64,000 nt of DNA, taken from positions 930,001 to 994,000 of the forward strand of contig NZ_CP083439.1 in NCBI RefSeq assembly GCF_021919125.1. The letters run 5' to 3'. Below the pieces are notes generated by a model, which was given only the letters and a program-made list of their open reading frames with translations, ran no database searches and had not been told where the DNA came from. The translations under genes were made by a program, and so were the position numbers. Origin of the DNA: Clavibacter sp. A6099 (GTDB lineage Bacteria > Actinomycetota > Actinomycetes > Actinomycetales > Microbacteriaceae). Below, piece after piece: positions 1 through 9,385 of this stretch. Each line of letters starts with the position of its first letter. Position 1 is the first letter of the stretch.

Positions 1-663
1 TACGACCCCGACGTCGTCGACGAGGTCATCGCCTCCAGCGACCAGGAGTCGTTCGACATGACCCTGCGGCTCGCGCGCGAGGAGGGGCTGCTCGTCGGCG
101 GATCCAGCGGCATGGCCGTCGTGTCCGCGCTCAAGGCCGCGAAGCACCTCGGCCCCGACGACGTGATGGTGATCCTCCTGCCCGACGGCGGCCGCGGCTA
201 CCTCGGCAAGATCTTCAACGAGAAGTGGATGCAGTCGTACGGCTTCGCGCGCGTCAACGGCCAGCGCACCGTCGCCGACGTCATGAGCGCCAAGACCGGC
301 AGCCTGCCCGACCTCGTGCACGCGCACCCGAACGACACCATCCGCGACGCGATCCGCATCATGACCGAGTACGACGTGTCGCAGCTGCCGGTCCTCTCGG
401 CCGAGCCGCCCGTCGTCATGGGCGAGGTCGCGGGCGCGGTCGACGAGCGGAGCCTGCTGGAGCTCGTCTTCAGCGGCCGCGCGCAGCTGTCCGACCAGGT
501 CGGCCCCTTCGCGGGCGCGGCGTTCGGCCTCATCGGCGTGAACGAGACCGTGCCCGACGCATGGAGCGCGCTCGGATCCGCCGACGCCCTCATGGTGAGC
601 GACGGCGGCAAGCCCGTGGGCGTGCTCACGCGGCACGACCTCCTCACCTACCTCACCGACTGA
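1..663 (+). CDS. Cystathionine beta-synthase, 3' part (5' end outside window)
   Basis: The visible 220 residues are the end of the PLP-dependent fold-type II domain followed by a pair of CBS domains. The phosphate-binding-type loop GGSSGM lies near visible residues 33-38, and the family motif NEKWMQSYGF marks the end of the catalytic domain. The tandem CBS module begins at TVADVM (about residue 90) and runs to the stop. This arrangement is that of cystathionine beta-synthase, which condenses serine (or O-acetylserine) with homocysteine. The frame is open from base 1, so an internal ATG at 58 is not the start. The downstream gene is the gamma-synthase, which fits a transsulfuration operon. A cysteine synthase with CBS domains is the alternative. 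Confidence 0.9.
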   Translation, partial: YDPDVVDEVIASSDQESFDMTLRLAREEGLLVGGSSGMAVVSALKAAKHLGPDDVMVILLPDGGRGYLGKIFNEKWMQSYGFARVNGQRTVADVMSAKTGSLPDLVHAHPNDTIRDAIRIMTEYDVSQLPVLSAEPPVVMGEVAGAVDERSLLELVFSGRAQLSDQVGPFAGAAFGLIGVNETVPDAWSALGSADALMVSDGGKPVGVLTRHDLLTYLTD

Positions 664-713
664 TCCGTCGGCGCAGCACCCGCATCCCTCCCGACCCACA
701 GAGACGAGTCCCC

Positions 714-1886
714 GTGAGCGACAAGCACGACTTCGACACCCGCGCGATCCACGCCGGACAGGACCCGGACCCCACCACGGGCGCCGTCATCCCGCCTCTC
801 TACCTCACGAGCACCTTCGTGCAGGACGGGATCGGCGGGCTCCGCGATGGCTACGAATACGCCCGGAGCGCCAACCCCACGCGCACCGGCCTGCAGGAGC
901 TGCTCGCCTCGCTCGAGAAGGGGAAGCACGCGTTCTCGTTCGCCTCGGGACTCGCCGCCGAGGACACGCTGCTGCGCGCGATCACCCGCCCCGGCGACCG
1001 CATCGTCCTGAGCGACGACGTGTACGGCGGCACATACCGCCTCCTCACGCGCGTGCTCGGCGACTGGGGGATCGTCGTCGAGACCGTCGACATGAGCGAC
1101 CTCCAGGCGGTCGAGCGGGTGCTCGGATCCGGCCCGGCGAAGGTCCTCTGGGTCGAGACGCCCAGCAACCCGCTGATGAAGATCAGCGACATCCGCGCTC
1201 TCGCCGACCTCGGCCACGCGGCGGGCGCCGTGGTCGTCGTCGACAACACGTTCGCCTCGCCGTACCTGCAGCAACCGCTCACGCTCGGCGCCGACGTGGT
1301 CGTGCACTCCACCACCAAGTACCTCGGCGGCCACTCCGACGTGCTCGGCGGCGCCGTCATCCTCGACGACGACGCCCTCGCCGAGAAGGTCGGCTTCCTG
1401 CAGTTCGCCGTCGGCGCCGTCTCCGGACCCATGGACGCCTGGCTCACGACCCGCGGCATCAAGACCCTCGCCGTCCGCGTCGAGCGCCACTCCGCGAACG
1501 CCGAGGAGATCGCCGCGTTCCTGCAGCAGCACCCCGACGTCACGGCCGTGCACTACCCGGGCCTGCCCGAGCACCCCGGCCACGACATCGCGAAGGCGCA
1601 GATGACGGGCTTCGGCGGCATGATCTCGTTCCAGGTCCGCGGGGGAGCGAAGGCCGCGCGCCGCGTGGTCGAGGGGACGCGCGTGTTCCAGCTCGCGGAG
1701 TCGCTCGGCGGCGTGGAGTCGCTCATCAGCTACCCGTCAGAGATGACGCACGCGTCCGTCAAGGGCACGCCGCTCGAGGTGCCGGACGACCTGGTGCGCC
1801 TGTCGGTCGGCATCGAGTCCGTCGAGGACCTCGTCGTCGACCTCGAGCGCGCGCTCGGCAAGGCCCTCAAGCAGGGCAAGCACTAG
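714..1886 (+). CDS. metB: Cystathionine gamma-synthase
   Basis: 390-residue Cys/Met-metabolism PLP enzyme of normal family length. The PLP lysine is K202 in STTKYLGGHSDV, the pyridine-nitrogen aspartate is D177 in VVVDN, and the Y49/R51 pair of the neighbouring subunit is in YEYARSANPTR. The family makes cystathionine from an activated homoserine and cysteine, or cleaves cystathionine; the position directly after the beta-synthase suits transsulfuration in either direction, so cystathionine gamma-lyase activity is possible. The GTG start at 714 lies 50 bases after the upstream stop. A longer open frame begins upstream but runs inside the previous gene and is not used. Confidence 0.9.
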   Translation: MSDKHDFDTRAIHAGQDPDPTTGAVIPPLYLTSTFVQDGIGGLRDGYEYARSANPTRTGLQELLASLEKGKHAFSFASGLAAEDTLLRAITRPGDRIVLSDDVYGGTYRLLTRVLGDWGIVVETVDMSDLQAVERVLGSGPAKVLWVETPSNPLMKISDIRALADLGHAAGAVVVVDNTFASPYLQQPLTLGADVVVHSTTKYLGGHSDVLGGAVILDDDALAEKVGFLQFAVGAVSGPMDAWLTTRGIKTLAVRVERHSANAEEIAAFLQQHPDVTAVHYPGLPEHPGHDIAKAQMTGFGGMISFQVRGGAKAARRVVEGTRVFQLAESLGGVESLISYPSEMTHASVKGTPLEVPDDLVRLSVGIESVEDLVVDLERALGKALKQGKH

Positions 1887-1893
1887 TCGCGGA

Positions 1894-1924
1894 CGACGGG
1901 GCGCGCCGCGGCGTCGCCCCGTCG
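1894..1924. terminator. Bidirectional terminator between metB and the RNase H gene
   Basis: A 10-bp stem CGACGGGGCG / CGCCCCGTCG (1894-1903 with 1915-1924) sits between two convergent genes. The loop is itself GC-palindromic. There is no clear T-run, as is common in this GC range. Confidence 0.55.
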
Positions 1925-1934
1925 AGCGTCGGCC

Positions 1935-2690
1935 TCAGGGCAGCAGCTCGCGCACGGCCTCGTCGACGCTCACGCCGCGCTCTCGCGCGTGGGCGCTGAG
2001 TCGCGCCATCGTGTCGCGGTCGAGCGCGATCGTGAGCGTGGTGTCGCCGGGCTCCGGTGCGATCTCCTCGTCGAACGCGTCGAAGTCGAACAGGCCCGGC
2101 TGCGCGGGGACCTCCGCCTCCAGCTCCTCCGCCGCCGCGGTCACGGGATCGGCCGCGCGCTCGGCGTCGGCCTCGACGGCCGCGGTCTCCGTCGCGTCGT
2201 CGGGGGATCCGACGCCGTCGGCCTCGTGGCCCGCCCAGCCGGGTCCCGCGGGGATCGCGCTCCGGCCCTGGAACGCGGTAGCCACAGCGCGCGCCCGCAC
2301 GTCGGCGGCCTCGTTGAGCGGGTGGTTCGCGTGGCCCTTGACCCACTCGAAGCGGTAGCGGCGGCCCTGGATCTCGGCGTCGATCTCCTTGAGCAGCTCG
2401 ACGTTGAGCACCGGCTTGCCGTCGCCCTTCCGCCAGCCCTTGCGCTTCCACCCCGGCATCCACTTGGTCACCGAGTTGATGACGTACTGGCTGTCGCAGA
2501 GCACGAGCAGGTCGTCGTCGAGGTGCGCGGTGGCGCGGAACAGCTCGAGCACGGCCTTCAGCTCGCCCTGGTTGTTGGTCGCGTGCGCCCAGCCCCCCGC
2601 CGCCCAGTGCTCGTCGTCGACGTACCAGGCCCAGCCGGCGGGTCCGGGGTTGCCGAGCGCGGATCCGTCTGCCGCGGCGGTGATCGTCAC
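1935..2690 (-). CDS. rnhA: Ribonuclease HI with acidic linker and C-terminal ribbon-helix-helix-like tail
   Basis: 251 residues starting at GTG (2690), much longer than the roughly 150-residue RNase HI core. The core carries D8 (ADGSALGNPG), E43 (TNNQGELKAV), D66 (LCDSQYV) and the late H/D motif KGHANHPLNEAAD, so the two-metal active site looks complete; it cuts RNA in RNA-DNA hybrids. An acidic Ala/Glu-rich linker of about 50 residues follows. It contains QPGLF (197-201), which resembles the sliding-clamp-binding pentapeptide. Residues about 217-251 (TTLTIALDRDTMARL...) look like a CopG/Arc-type ribbon-helix-helix. The gene is divergent from the LacI regulator and shares its operator-bearing promoter region. 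Confidence 0.88.
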   Translation of the reverse strand: MTITAAADGSALGNPGPAGWAWYVDDEHWAAGGWAHATNNQGELKAVLELFRATAHLDDDLLVLCDSQYVINSVTKWMPGWKRKGWRKGDGKPVLNVELLKEIDAEIQGRRYRFEWVKGHANHPLNEAADVRARAVATAFQGRSAIPAGPGWAGHEADGVGSPDDATETAAVEADAERAADPVTAAAEELEAEVPAQPGLFDFDAFDEEIAPEPGDTTLTIALDRDTMARLSAHARERGVSVDEAVRELLP

Positions 2691-2788
2691 AGGTGGTGCC
2701 TCTCGTCGGGTGGACGACCAGTCTGCCGCAGCCGTCCCGCCGCGGGCGCGCGCCCTACCGGCGGCGGTCCATCCCGTGGCCATGAGGC

Positions 2789-2816
2789 ATGTGACAGTCA
2801 CATGTGACAATGTGAC
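2789..2816. promoter_or_regulatory. Operator cluster between RNase H and LacI-type regulator genes
   Basis: ATGTGACAGTCACAT (2789-2803) is a perfect palindrome around a central A. It overlaps the 12-bp palindrome GTCACATGTGAC (2797-2808), and a further TGTGAC half-site follows at 2811-2816. The half-site ATGTGAC recurs in the operator before araB at 4003, so these sites probably serve the regulator encoded just downstream (autoregulation). Confidence 0.6.
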
Positions 2817-2867
2817 ACCTGCGCCACGGGGCGCTGCCGGGCGGACGCCCGGACGGAGACGGGGTCG

Positions 2868-3890
2868 ATGATGACGACGGAGACGCCGCGCGGCAGGGCG
2901 CCCAGCATCCGCGACGTCGCGCGCCTCGCCGGGGTCTCGCACCAGACGGTCTCGCGCGTACTCAACGACTCGCCCTCGCTCCGCGCCGAGACGCGCCAAC
3001 GCGTGCTCGACGTGATGGAGCAGATCCAGTACCGCCCGAACCGCGCCGCCCGGGCCCTCGTCACCAGCCGCTCCCGCACCATCGGCGTGCTCACCGCCCA
3101 GAGCTCGCAGTACGGTCCGGCGTCCTCCATCGCCGCGATCGAGGCGGCCGCCCGCGAGGCCGGCTACCTCGTCACGACCACGAACCTGCCCTCGTCCGAC
3201 GAGGCCGCGATCCAGGTCGCGCTCGGCCACCTCGTCGACCAGGCCGTGGAGGGACTCGTGGTCGTGGCGCCGCAGGTGCGGGTGCGCGAGGTCATCGCGA
3301 GCATGTCCCTCGACGTCCCCTACGTGACCATGCAGAGCGACGGGCGCGGCGACGCGCACGACCTCTCCGTCGACCAGATCGCGGGCGCGCGCCTCGCCAC
3401 GCGTCACCTGCTCGAGCTCGGCCACCGCGACATCTACCACCTCGCCGGTCCGCAGGACTGGATCGAGGCGGAGGCGCGGATGCGCGGCTTCCTCGATGCG
3501 ATGTCGGCCGCCGAGGTGCCCACCACGGCGCCCATCCTCGGCGACTGGACCGCGGAGTTCGGGTTCTACGCGGGCCGCGAGATGCTGCGCCTCCGCGACT
3601 TCACGGCGATCTTCTCCAGCAACGACCAGATGGCCCTCGGGCTCATCCACGCCGTGCGCGACGCGGGCCTCGACGTGCCGGGCGACGTCAGCATCGTCGG
3701 CTTCGACGACATCCCGGAGGCCGCGCACTTCTGGCCGCCGCTCACGACCGTCCGCCAGGACTTCGCCGAGGTCGGCCGCCGCTGCGTCGCGCTGCTGCTC
3801 GACGGGATGGGCGGCACGGGGGACAGGTACCGCGGCACGATCACGCCGGAGCTGGTCGTCCGCGCATCCACCGGCCCGCCCTCCTCGTGA
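2868..3890 (+). CDS. LacI-family transcriptional regulator of the arabinose genes
   Basis: 340 residues. The N-terminal LacI helix-turn-helix is clear (SIRDVARLAGVSHQTVSRVL, about residues 13-32) with the hinge-helix region YRPNRAARAL. The C-terminal periplasmic-binding-like sugar domain ends in the usual family pattern (SIVGFDDIPEAAHFWPPLTT). Two ATG codons are adjacent at 2868 and 2871, and a GGAGACGGGG ribosome-binding region precedes them. The gene lies directly upstream of araB and shares operator half-sites with it, so it is inferred to repress the ara genes until sugar binds. The exact ligand cannot be read from the sequence. Confidence 0.9.
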   Translation: MMTTETPRGRAPSIRDVARLAGVSHQTVSRVLNDSPSLRAETRQRVLDVMEQIQYRPNRAARALVTSRSRTIGVLTAQSSQYGPASSIAAIEAAAREAGYLVTTTNLPSSDEAAIQVALGHLVDQAVEGLVVVAPQVRVREVIASMSLDVPYVTMQSDGRGDAHDLSVDQIAGARLATRHLLELGHRDIYHLAGPQDWIEAEARMRGFLDAMSAAEVPTTAPILGDWTAEFGFYAGREMLRLRDFTAIFSSNDQMALGLIHAVRDAGLDVPGDVSIVGFDDIPEAAHFWPPLTTVRQDFAEVGRRCVALLLDGMGGTGDRYRGTITPELVVRASTGPPSS

Positions 3891-3960
3891 TCGGGTGGCC
3901 GCCCGGCCCCGTCCTCCCCAGCCGCCGCCACCCCACTTCGAGGGGGTGGGGCGTCTCCGG

Positions 3961-3991
3961 TTGACAGGTCGATCCCGGGCGTGTGTAGAGT
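3961..3991 (+). promoter_or_regulatory. Promoter of the araBDA operon
   Basis: A consensus -35 TTGACA lies at 3961-3966. A -10 region follows at 3984-3991 (TGTAGA or TAGAGT; spacing 17 or 19). The LacI-type operator lies immediately downstream. Confidence 0.6.
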
Positions 3992-4002
3992 GACATCCGC
4001 TG

Positions 4003-4018
4003 ATGTGACCGTTCACAT
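4003..4018. promoter_or_regulatory. LacI-type operator before araB
   Basis: ATGTGACC|GTTCACAT is a 16-bp palindrome with one mismatch and the central CpG typical of LacI-family operators. It overlaps the likely transcription start, so binding would block initiation. Confidence 0.7.
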
Positions 4019-4069
4019 CGGCAGGCGGTCTTCCCGGATCGCCATGCATCAGACGAAGGAGTCGATCCC

Positions 4070-5773
4070 GTGCCCAGCGCCCCCGTGAGCACCGCAGCCG
4101 AGGCCCAGCCCGGCACGGACGCCGAGAGCTACGTCATCGGGGTCGACTACGGCACCCTCTCCGGCCGTGCGGTCGTGGTGCGCGTCTCGGACGGCGTCGA
4201 GCTCGGCTCCGGCGTCCTCGACTACCCGCACGCGGTGATGGACGACACGCTCGCCGCGACCGGCGCGCAGCTGCCGCCCGAGTGGGCCCTCCAGGTCCCG
4301 AGCGACTACGTGGACGTGCTCAAGCAGGCCGTCCCCGCCGCCGTCCGCGAGGCCGGCATCGACCCCGTCCGCGTCATCGGCATCGGCACCGACTTCACCG
4401 CGTGCACCATGGTCCCCACGCTCGCCGACGGCACCCCGCTCAACGAGGTCGAGGGTCTCGCCGACCGCCCGCACGCGTACGTCAAGCTCTGGAAGCACCA
4501 CGCGGCGCAGTCGCACGCCGACCGCATCAACGCGCTGGCCGAGGAGCGCGGCGAGAAGTGGCTGGCCCGCTACGGCGGCCTCATCTCCAGCGAGTGGGAG
4601 TTCGCCAAGGGCCTCCAGCTGCTCGAGGAGGACCCGGAGCTCTACGCCCTCATGGACCACTGGGTCGAGGCGGCCGACTGGATCGTCTGGCAGCTCACCG
4701 GCAGCTACGTCCGCAACGCCTGCACCGCCGGCTACAAGGGCATCCTCCAGGACGGCGAGTACCCCACCCGCGACTTCCTCGGCGCCCTGAACCCCGACTT
4801 CGCCACGTTCGCCGAGGACAAGGTCGCGCACGAGATCGGCCAGCTCGGATCCGCCGCCGGCACGCTCTCCGCCGAGGCCGCCGCCTGGACCGGTCTGCCC
4901 GAGGGCATCGCGGTCGCGGTCGGCAACGTCGACGCGCACGTCACCGCGCCCGTCGCCCGCGCCGTCGAGCCCGGCCAGATGGTCGCCATCATGGGCACGA
5001 GCACCTGCCACGTCATGAACAGCGACGTGCTCACCGAGGTCCCCGGCATGTGCGGCGTCGTCGACGGCGGCATCGTCTCGGGGCTCTACGGCTACGAGGC
5101 CGGCCAGTCCGGCGTCGGCGACATCTTCGCCTGGTACGTCAAGAACCAGGTGCCCGCGCGCTACGCCGAGGAGGCCGCTGCCGCGGGCAAGAGCGTGCAC
5201 CAGCACCTCACCGACCTCGCGGCCGACCAGCCCGTCGGCGGCCACGGCCTCGTGGCGCTCGACTGGCACTCGGGCAACCGCTCGGTCCTCGTCGACCACG
5301 AGCTCTCCGGCCTCGTCATCGGCACCACGCTCACCACGCGCACCGAGGAGGTCTACCGGGCTCTGCTCGAGGCGACCGCGTTCGGCACGCGGAAGATCGT
5401 CGAGACCTTCGCCGCGTCCGGCGTCCCCGTCACCGAGTTCATCGTCGCGGGCGGCCTGCTGAAGAACGCGTTCCTCATGCAGGCCTACAGCGACATCCTC
5501 CGCCTCCCCATCTCGGTCATCACGAGCGAGCAGGGCCCGGCGCTGGGATCCGCGATCCACGCCGCCGTCGCCGCGGGCGCCTACCCGGACGTGCGCGTCG
5601 CGGGCGACGCCATGGGGAAGGTCGAGCGCGGCAGGTACCAGCCCAGCGAGGAGCGCGCGCTCGCCTACGACCGCCTCTACGAGGAGTACTCGACGCTCCA
5701 CGACCACTTCGGCCGCGGCGCCAACGACGTCATGAAGCGCCTCAAGTCGCTGAAGAGGGAGGCCCGCGCGTGA
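4070..5773 (+). CDS. araB: L-ribulokinase
   Basis: 567 residues, the usual length for AraB. It is a FGGY-type kinase that phosphorylates L-ribulose to L-ribulose-5-phosphate. The N-terminal nucleotide-fold motif [16 protein letters not shown] and the second-domain motifs MGTSTCHV and [12 protein letters not shown] are present. The GTG start at 4070 is preceded by AAGGAG at the right distance. The stop overlaps the araD start (GTGA), so the two are translationally coupled. The gene order araB-araD-araA in one operon is a standard bacterial arabinose pathway. Confidence 0.95.
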   Translation: MPSAPVSTAAEAQPGTDAESYVIGVDYGTLSGRAVVVRVSDGVELGSGVLDYPHAVMDDTLAATGAQLPPEWALQVPSDYVDVLKQAVPAAVREAGIDPVRVIGIGTDFTACTMVPTLADGTPLNEVEGLADRPHAYVKLWKHHAAQSHADRINALAEERGEKWLARYGGLISSEWEFAKGLQLLEEDPELYALMDHWVEAADWIVWQLTGSYVRNACTAGYKGILQDGEYPTRDFLGALNPDFATFAEDKVAHEIGQLGSAAGTLSAEAAAWTGLPEGIAVAVGNVDAHVTAPVARAVEPGQMVAIMGTSTCHVMNSDVLTEVPGMCGVVDGGIVSGLYGYEAGQSGVGDIFAWYVKNQVPARYAEEAAAAGKSVHQHLTDLAADQPVGGHGLVALDWHSGNRSVLVDHELSGLVIGTTLTTRTEEVYRALLEATAFGTRKIVETFAASGVPVTEFIVAGGLLKNAFLMQAYSDILRLPISVITSEQGPALGSAIHAAVAAGAYPDVRVAGDAMGKVERGRYQPSEERALAYDRLYEEYSTLHDHFGRGANDVMKRLKSLKREARA

Positions 5774-6480
5774 GCGGCTTCGCCCCCGAGATCGAGGTCG
5801 CGGTCGCCCGCGTCCGCTCCGAGGTCTCCCGCCTGCACGGCGAGCTCGTGCGCTACGGCCTCGTGGTCTGGACCGGCGGCAACGTCTCCGGCCGCGTCCC
5901 CGGCGCCGACCTGTTCGTCATCAAGCCGTCCGGCGTGAGCTACGACGACCTGAGCCCCGAGAACATGATCCTCTGCGACCTCGACGGCAACGTGATCCCG
6001 GACACCCCCGGCTCGCGCAACGCCCCGTCGAGCGACACCGCGGCGCACGCGTACGTCTACCGCAACATGCCCGAGGTGGGCGGCGTGGTCCACACGCACT
6101 CGACCTACGCGGTCGCATGGGCGGCCAGGCGCGAGCCCATCCCGTGCGTCATCACCGCGATGGCGGACGAGTTCGGCGGCGAGATCCCCGTCGGCCCGTT
6201 CGCGATCATCGGCGACGACTCGATCGGCCGCGGCATCGTCGAGACGCTCACCGGGCACCGCTCGCGCGCCGTCCTGATGGCCGGCCACGGGCCCTTCACC
6301 ATCGGCAAGGACGCGAAGGACGCCGTCAAGGCGGCCGTGATGGTCGAGGACGTGGCACGCACCGTGCACATCTCCCGCCAGCTCGGCGAGCCCGCGCCGC
6401 TCCCCATCGACGCCGTCGACTCCCTGTTCGACCGCTACCAGAACGTCTACGGACAAGCACCCCAAGGAGCCCTGAAGTGA
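5770..6480 (+). CDS. araD: L-ribulose-5-phosphate 4-epimerase
   Basis: 236-residue class II aldolase-fold enzyme that converts L-ribulose-5-phosphate to D-xylulose-5-phosphate. The zinc-binding HTH is at H108/H110 in [10 protein letters not shown], and a further histidine lies in AGHGPFTIG. The substrate-phosphate loop TGGNVSGR and the motif [10 protein letters not shown] are present. The GTG start at 5770 overlaps the araB stop by four bases, and the gene's own stop overlaps the araA start in the same way. These overlaps support a single polycistronic message. Confidence 0.95.
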   Translation: MSGFAPEIEVAVARVRSEVSRLHGELVRYGLVVWTGGNVSGRVPGADLFVIKPSGVSYDDLSPENMILCDLDGNVIPDTPGSRNAPSSDTAAHAYVYRNMPEVGGVVHTHSTYAVAWAARREPIPCVITAMADEFGGEIPVGPFAIIGDDSIGRGIVETLTGHRSRAVLMAGHGPFTIGKDAKDAVKAAVMVEDVARTVHISRQLGEPAPLPIDAVDSLFDRYQNVYGQAPQGALK

Positions 6481-7994
6481 GCCGCATCACCACCTCCCTC
6501 GACCACTACGAGGTCTGGTTCCTCACGGGCAGCCAGAACCTCTACGGCGAGGAGACGCTCCAGCAGGTCGCCGAGCAGTCGCAGGAGATCGCCCGGCAGC
6601 TCGAGGAGGCGTCGGACATCCCCGTCCGCGTCGTGTGGAAGCCCGTCCTCAAGGACTCCGACAGCATCCGCCGCATGGCCCTCGAGGCCAACGCGAGCGA
6701 CCGCACCATCGGCCTCATCGCGTGGATGCACACGTTCAGCCCCGCGAAGATGTGGATCCAGGGCCTCGACGCCCTGCAGAAGCCCTTCCTCCACCTGCAC
6801 ACGCAGGCCAACGTCGCGCTGCCCTGGAGCAGCATCGACATGGACTTCATGAACCTCAACCAGGCCGCGCACGGCGACCGCGAGTTCGGCTACATCCAGT
6901 CGCGCCTCGGCGTCGTCCGCAAGACGGTCGTCGGCCACGTGAGCACCGAGTCCGTGCGCGCCAGCATCGGCACGTGGATGCGCGCCGCCGCCGGCTGGGC
7001 CGCCGTCCACGAGCTGAAGGTCGCCCGCTTCGGCGACAACATGCGCAACGTCGCGGTCACCGAGGGCGACAAGACGGAGGCCGAGCTCAAGTTCGGCGTC
7101 AGCGTCAACACGTGGGGCGTCAACGACCTCGTCGAGCGCGTGGACGCGGCGACCGAGGCCGAGATCGACGCGCTGGTCGACGAGTACGAGACCCTCTACG
7201 ACATCCAGCCCGAGCTGCGGCGCGGCGGGGAGCGCCACGAGTCGCTCCGCTACGGCGCGGCCATCGAGGTCGGGCTCCGTTCGTTCCTCGAGGAGGGCGG
7301 CTTCGGCGCCTTCACCACGAGCTTCGAGGACCTCGGCGGCCTCCGCCAGCTCCCCGGCCTGGCCGTCCAGCGGCTCATGGCCGAGGGCTACGGCTTCGGC
7401 GCCGAGGGCGACTGGAAGACGGCCGTGCTGATCCGCGCGGCGAAGGTCATGGGCTCGGGGCTCCCGGGTGGCGCGAGCCTCATGGAGGACTACACGTACC
7501 ACCTCGTCCCCGGCGAGGAGAAGATCCTGGGCGCGCACATGCTCGAGATCTGCCCCACGCTCACCACCGGCCGCCCGAGCCTCGAGATCCACCCGCTCGG
7601 CATCGGCGGGCGCGAGGATCCCGTGCGCCTCGTCTTCGACACCGACCCCGGCCCCGCGGTCGTCGTCGCCATGTCGGACATGCGCGACAGGTTCCGCATC
7701 GTCGCCAACGTCGTGGAGGTCGTGCCGCTCGACGAGCCGCTCCCGAACCTGCCCGTCGCCCGCGCCGTGTGGAAGCCCGCGCCGGATCTCGCGACGAGCG
7801 CAGCGGCCTGGCTAACCGCCGGGGCCGCCCACCACACGGTCATGAGCACGCAGGTCGGCGTCGAGGTCTTCGAGGACTTCGCCGAGATCGCGCGCACCGA
7901 GCTCCTCGTCATCGACGAGGACACGACCCTCAAGGGTTTCACCAAGGAAGTCCGCTGGAACCAGGCGTACCACCGCCTGGCCCAGGGCCTGTAA
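6477..7994 (+). CDS. araA: L-arabinose isomerase
   Basis: 505 residues, matching AraA family length. It interconverts L-arabinose and L-ribulose. The N-terminal motif [14 protein letters not shown] and the segment [14 protein letters not shown] are characteristic of AraA, as is the C-terminal [18 protein letters not shown]. The start GTG at 6477 lies inside the end of araD (GTGA overlap) with AAGGAG at 6463-6468 serving as ribosome-binding site. Only a short gap without a strong terminator separates it from the transporter genes, which probably continue the operon. Confidence 0.96.
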   Translation: MSRITTSLDHYEVWFLTGSQNLYGEETLQQVAEQSQEIARQLEEASDIPVRVVWKPVLKDSDSIRRMALEANASDRTIGLIAWMHTFSPAKMWIQGLDALQKPFLHLHTQANVALPWSSIDMDFMNLNQAAHGDREFGYIQSRLGVVRKTVVGHVSTESVRASIGTWMRAAAGWAAVHELKVARFGDNMRNVAVTEGDKTEAELKFGVSVNTWGVNDLVERVDAATEAEIDALVDEYETLYDIQPELRRGGERHESLRYGAAIEVGLRSFLEEGGFGAFTTSFEDLGGLRQLPGLAVQRLMAEGYGFGAEGDWKTAVLIRAAKVMGSGLPGGASLMEDYTYHLVPGEEKILGAHMLEICPTLTTGRPSLEIHPLGIGGREDPVRLVFDTDPGPAVVVAMSDMRDRFRIVANVVEVVPLDEPLPNLPVARAVWKPAPDLATSAAAWLTAGAAHHTVMSTQVGVEVFEDFAEIARTELLVIDEDTTLKGFTKEVRWNQAYHRLAQGL

Positions 7995-8070
7995 CACCCA
8001 CACCAGGGGTGCGCATCCGGCGCAGAAGCCGGGCGAGCGCCTCACAGCAGCAGTACGAAAGGACACGACC

Positions 8071-9201
8071 GTGAAGATGAAGAAGGTACTCGTCGGCATC
8101 GCCGCCACGAGCATCGCCCTCTCCCTCGCCGCCTGCTCCGGCGGCGGCGGCGGAGGCCGCGGCGGCAGCGCCGGCGGCACCGAGGACAACAAGGGCGCCC
8201 TCGTCGGCGTCGCCATGCCCACCAAGACGAGCGAGCGCTGGGTCGACGACGGCAACAACGTCAACGACCAGCTCACCAAGCTCGGCTACAAGGTCGACCT
8301 GCAGTACGCGAACGACAAGGTGCAGGACCAGATCTCGCAGATCGAGACGATGCTCAACAAGGGCGCCAAGGCGCTCATCGTCGCGTCGATCGACGGCACC
8401 GCGCTGACCCAGGTCCTCAAGACCGCGGCCGACGACGGCGTCAAGGTCATCGCGTACGACCGCCTGATCAACGGCACCGAGGACGTCGACTACTACACGA
8501 CGTTCGACAACCAGCAGGTCGGCGTGCTCCAGGGCAACTCCCTCCTGCAGGGCCTCGGTCTCGTGGACGCCGACGGCAAGGCCACCGGCAGCACCGAGAA
8601 GAAGACCATCGAGGTCTTCGCCGGCAGCCCGGACGACAACAACGCGCAGTTCTTCTACGACGGCGCGATGAGCGTCCTGAAGCCGTTCCTCGAGTCCGGC
8701 CAGATCACGATCGGCTCCGGCCAGTCGGACTTCAGCCAGGTCGCGATCCAGCAGTGGAAGCAGGAGGGCGCACAGGCCCGCATGGAGAACCTGCTCTCCG
8801 GCTCGTACCCCGGCAGCGCCAAGCCGGACGGCGTCCTCTCGCCGTACGACGGCCTGTCGCGCGGCATCATCCAGGCCCTGACCTCGGCCGGCGTCGCCAG
8901 CGACGCCATGCCGATCATCACGGGCCAGGACGGCGAGAAGGCGTCCGACAAGCTCATCCTCGACGGCGTCCAGTACTCGACGATCTTCAAGGACACGCGC
9001 CTGCTCGGCAAGGAGGCCGTCACGATGGTCGACGACCTGCTCACCGGCGGCACGCCCGACGCTCCTGACTCCTACAACAACAAGGTGAAGGACGTCCCGA
9101 CCAAGCAGTTCGCCCCCGTGACCGTGACGAAGGACAACCTCGTCGAGGTCATCGTGGACAGCGGCTACTACACGCAGGACGAGATCGACAAGGGCGAGTA
9201 G
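8071..9201 (+). CDS. chvE: Sugar ABC transporter substrate-binding lipoprotein (ChvE type)
   Basis: 376 residues with a lipoprotein signal: positively charged MKMKK, a hydrophobic stretch and lipobox LSLAAC with the modified cysteine at residue 22. A Gly-rich linker precedes a periplasmic-binding fold of the type I (xylose/arabinose/multiple sugar) class. The ChvE/XylF-like region [20 protein letters not shown] is visible. The start GTG has GAAAGGA upstream. It delivers sugar, probably L-arabinose and related pentoses, to the GguA/GguB transporter encoded next. The symbol is by family resemblance. Confidence 0.9.
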   Translation: MKMKKVLVGIAATSIALSLAACSGGGGGGRGGSAGGTEDNKGALVGVAMPTKTSERWVDDGNNVNDQLTKLGYKVDLQYANDKVQDQISQIETMLNKGAKALIVASIDGTALTQVLKTAADDGVKVIAYDRLINGTEDVDYYTTFDNQQVGVLQGNSLLQGLGLVDADGKATGSTEKKTIEVFAGSPDDNNAQFFYDGAMSVLKPFLESGQITIGSGQSDFSQVAIQQWKQEGAQARMENLLSGSYPGSAKPDGVLSPYDGLSRGIIQALTSAGVASDAMPIITGQDGEKASDKLILDGVQYSTIFKDTRLLGKEAVTMVDDLLTGGTPDAPDSYNNKVKDVPTKQFAPVTVTKDNLVEVIVDSGYYTQDEIDKGE

Positions 9202-9210
9202 CCCCCTCCC

Positions 9211-9303
9211 GCGCCGCCCCGGCGGCGCACCCGGCCGGGGGGCGCGGCCGGGGCCCCCCCCCCCCCTCCACCGGCTCGGGCCGGCCGCGCACCGCGGCCG
9301 GCC
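9211..9303. other. Hairpin-rich intergenic region with a C13 homopolymer
   Basis: Between the binding-protein and ATPase genes there is an 8-bp perfect inverted repeat GCGCCGCC/GGCGGCGC (9211-9228). A run of 13 C follows (9254-9266), then an 11-bp perfect stem with a 3-base loop, GGCCGGCCGCG/CGCGGCCGGCC (9279-9303). Such hairpins after a binding-protein gene often trim the message so that the binding protein is made in excess. The homopolymer may be slippage-prone. Confidence 0.7.
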
Positions 9304-9385
9304 GGATCCCGGACGGCGGTCACCCGCCGTCCGCAGCACCACCGCCGGGAACCCGGCACCACCATCCACACAAGTGAGGCAGGCC

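Noticed and set aside
225-1886. A 553-codon frame starting upstream of metB
   Set aside because: Its first 163 codons lie inside the beta-synthase gene in another frame and have Arg-rich nonsense composition; the gamma-synthase starts at 714.
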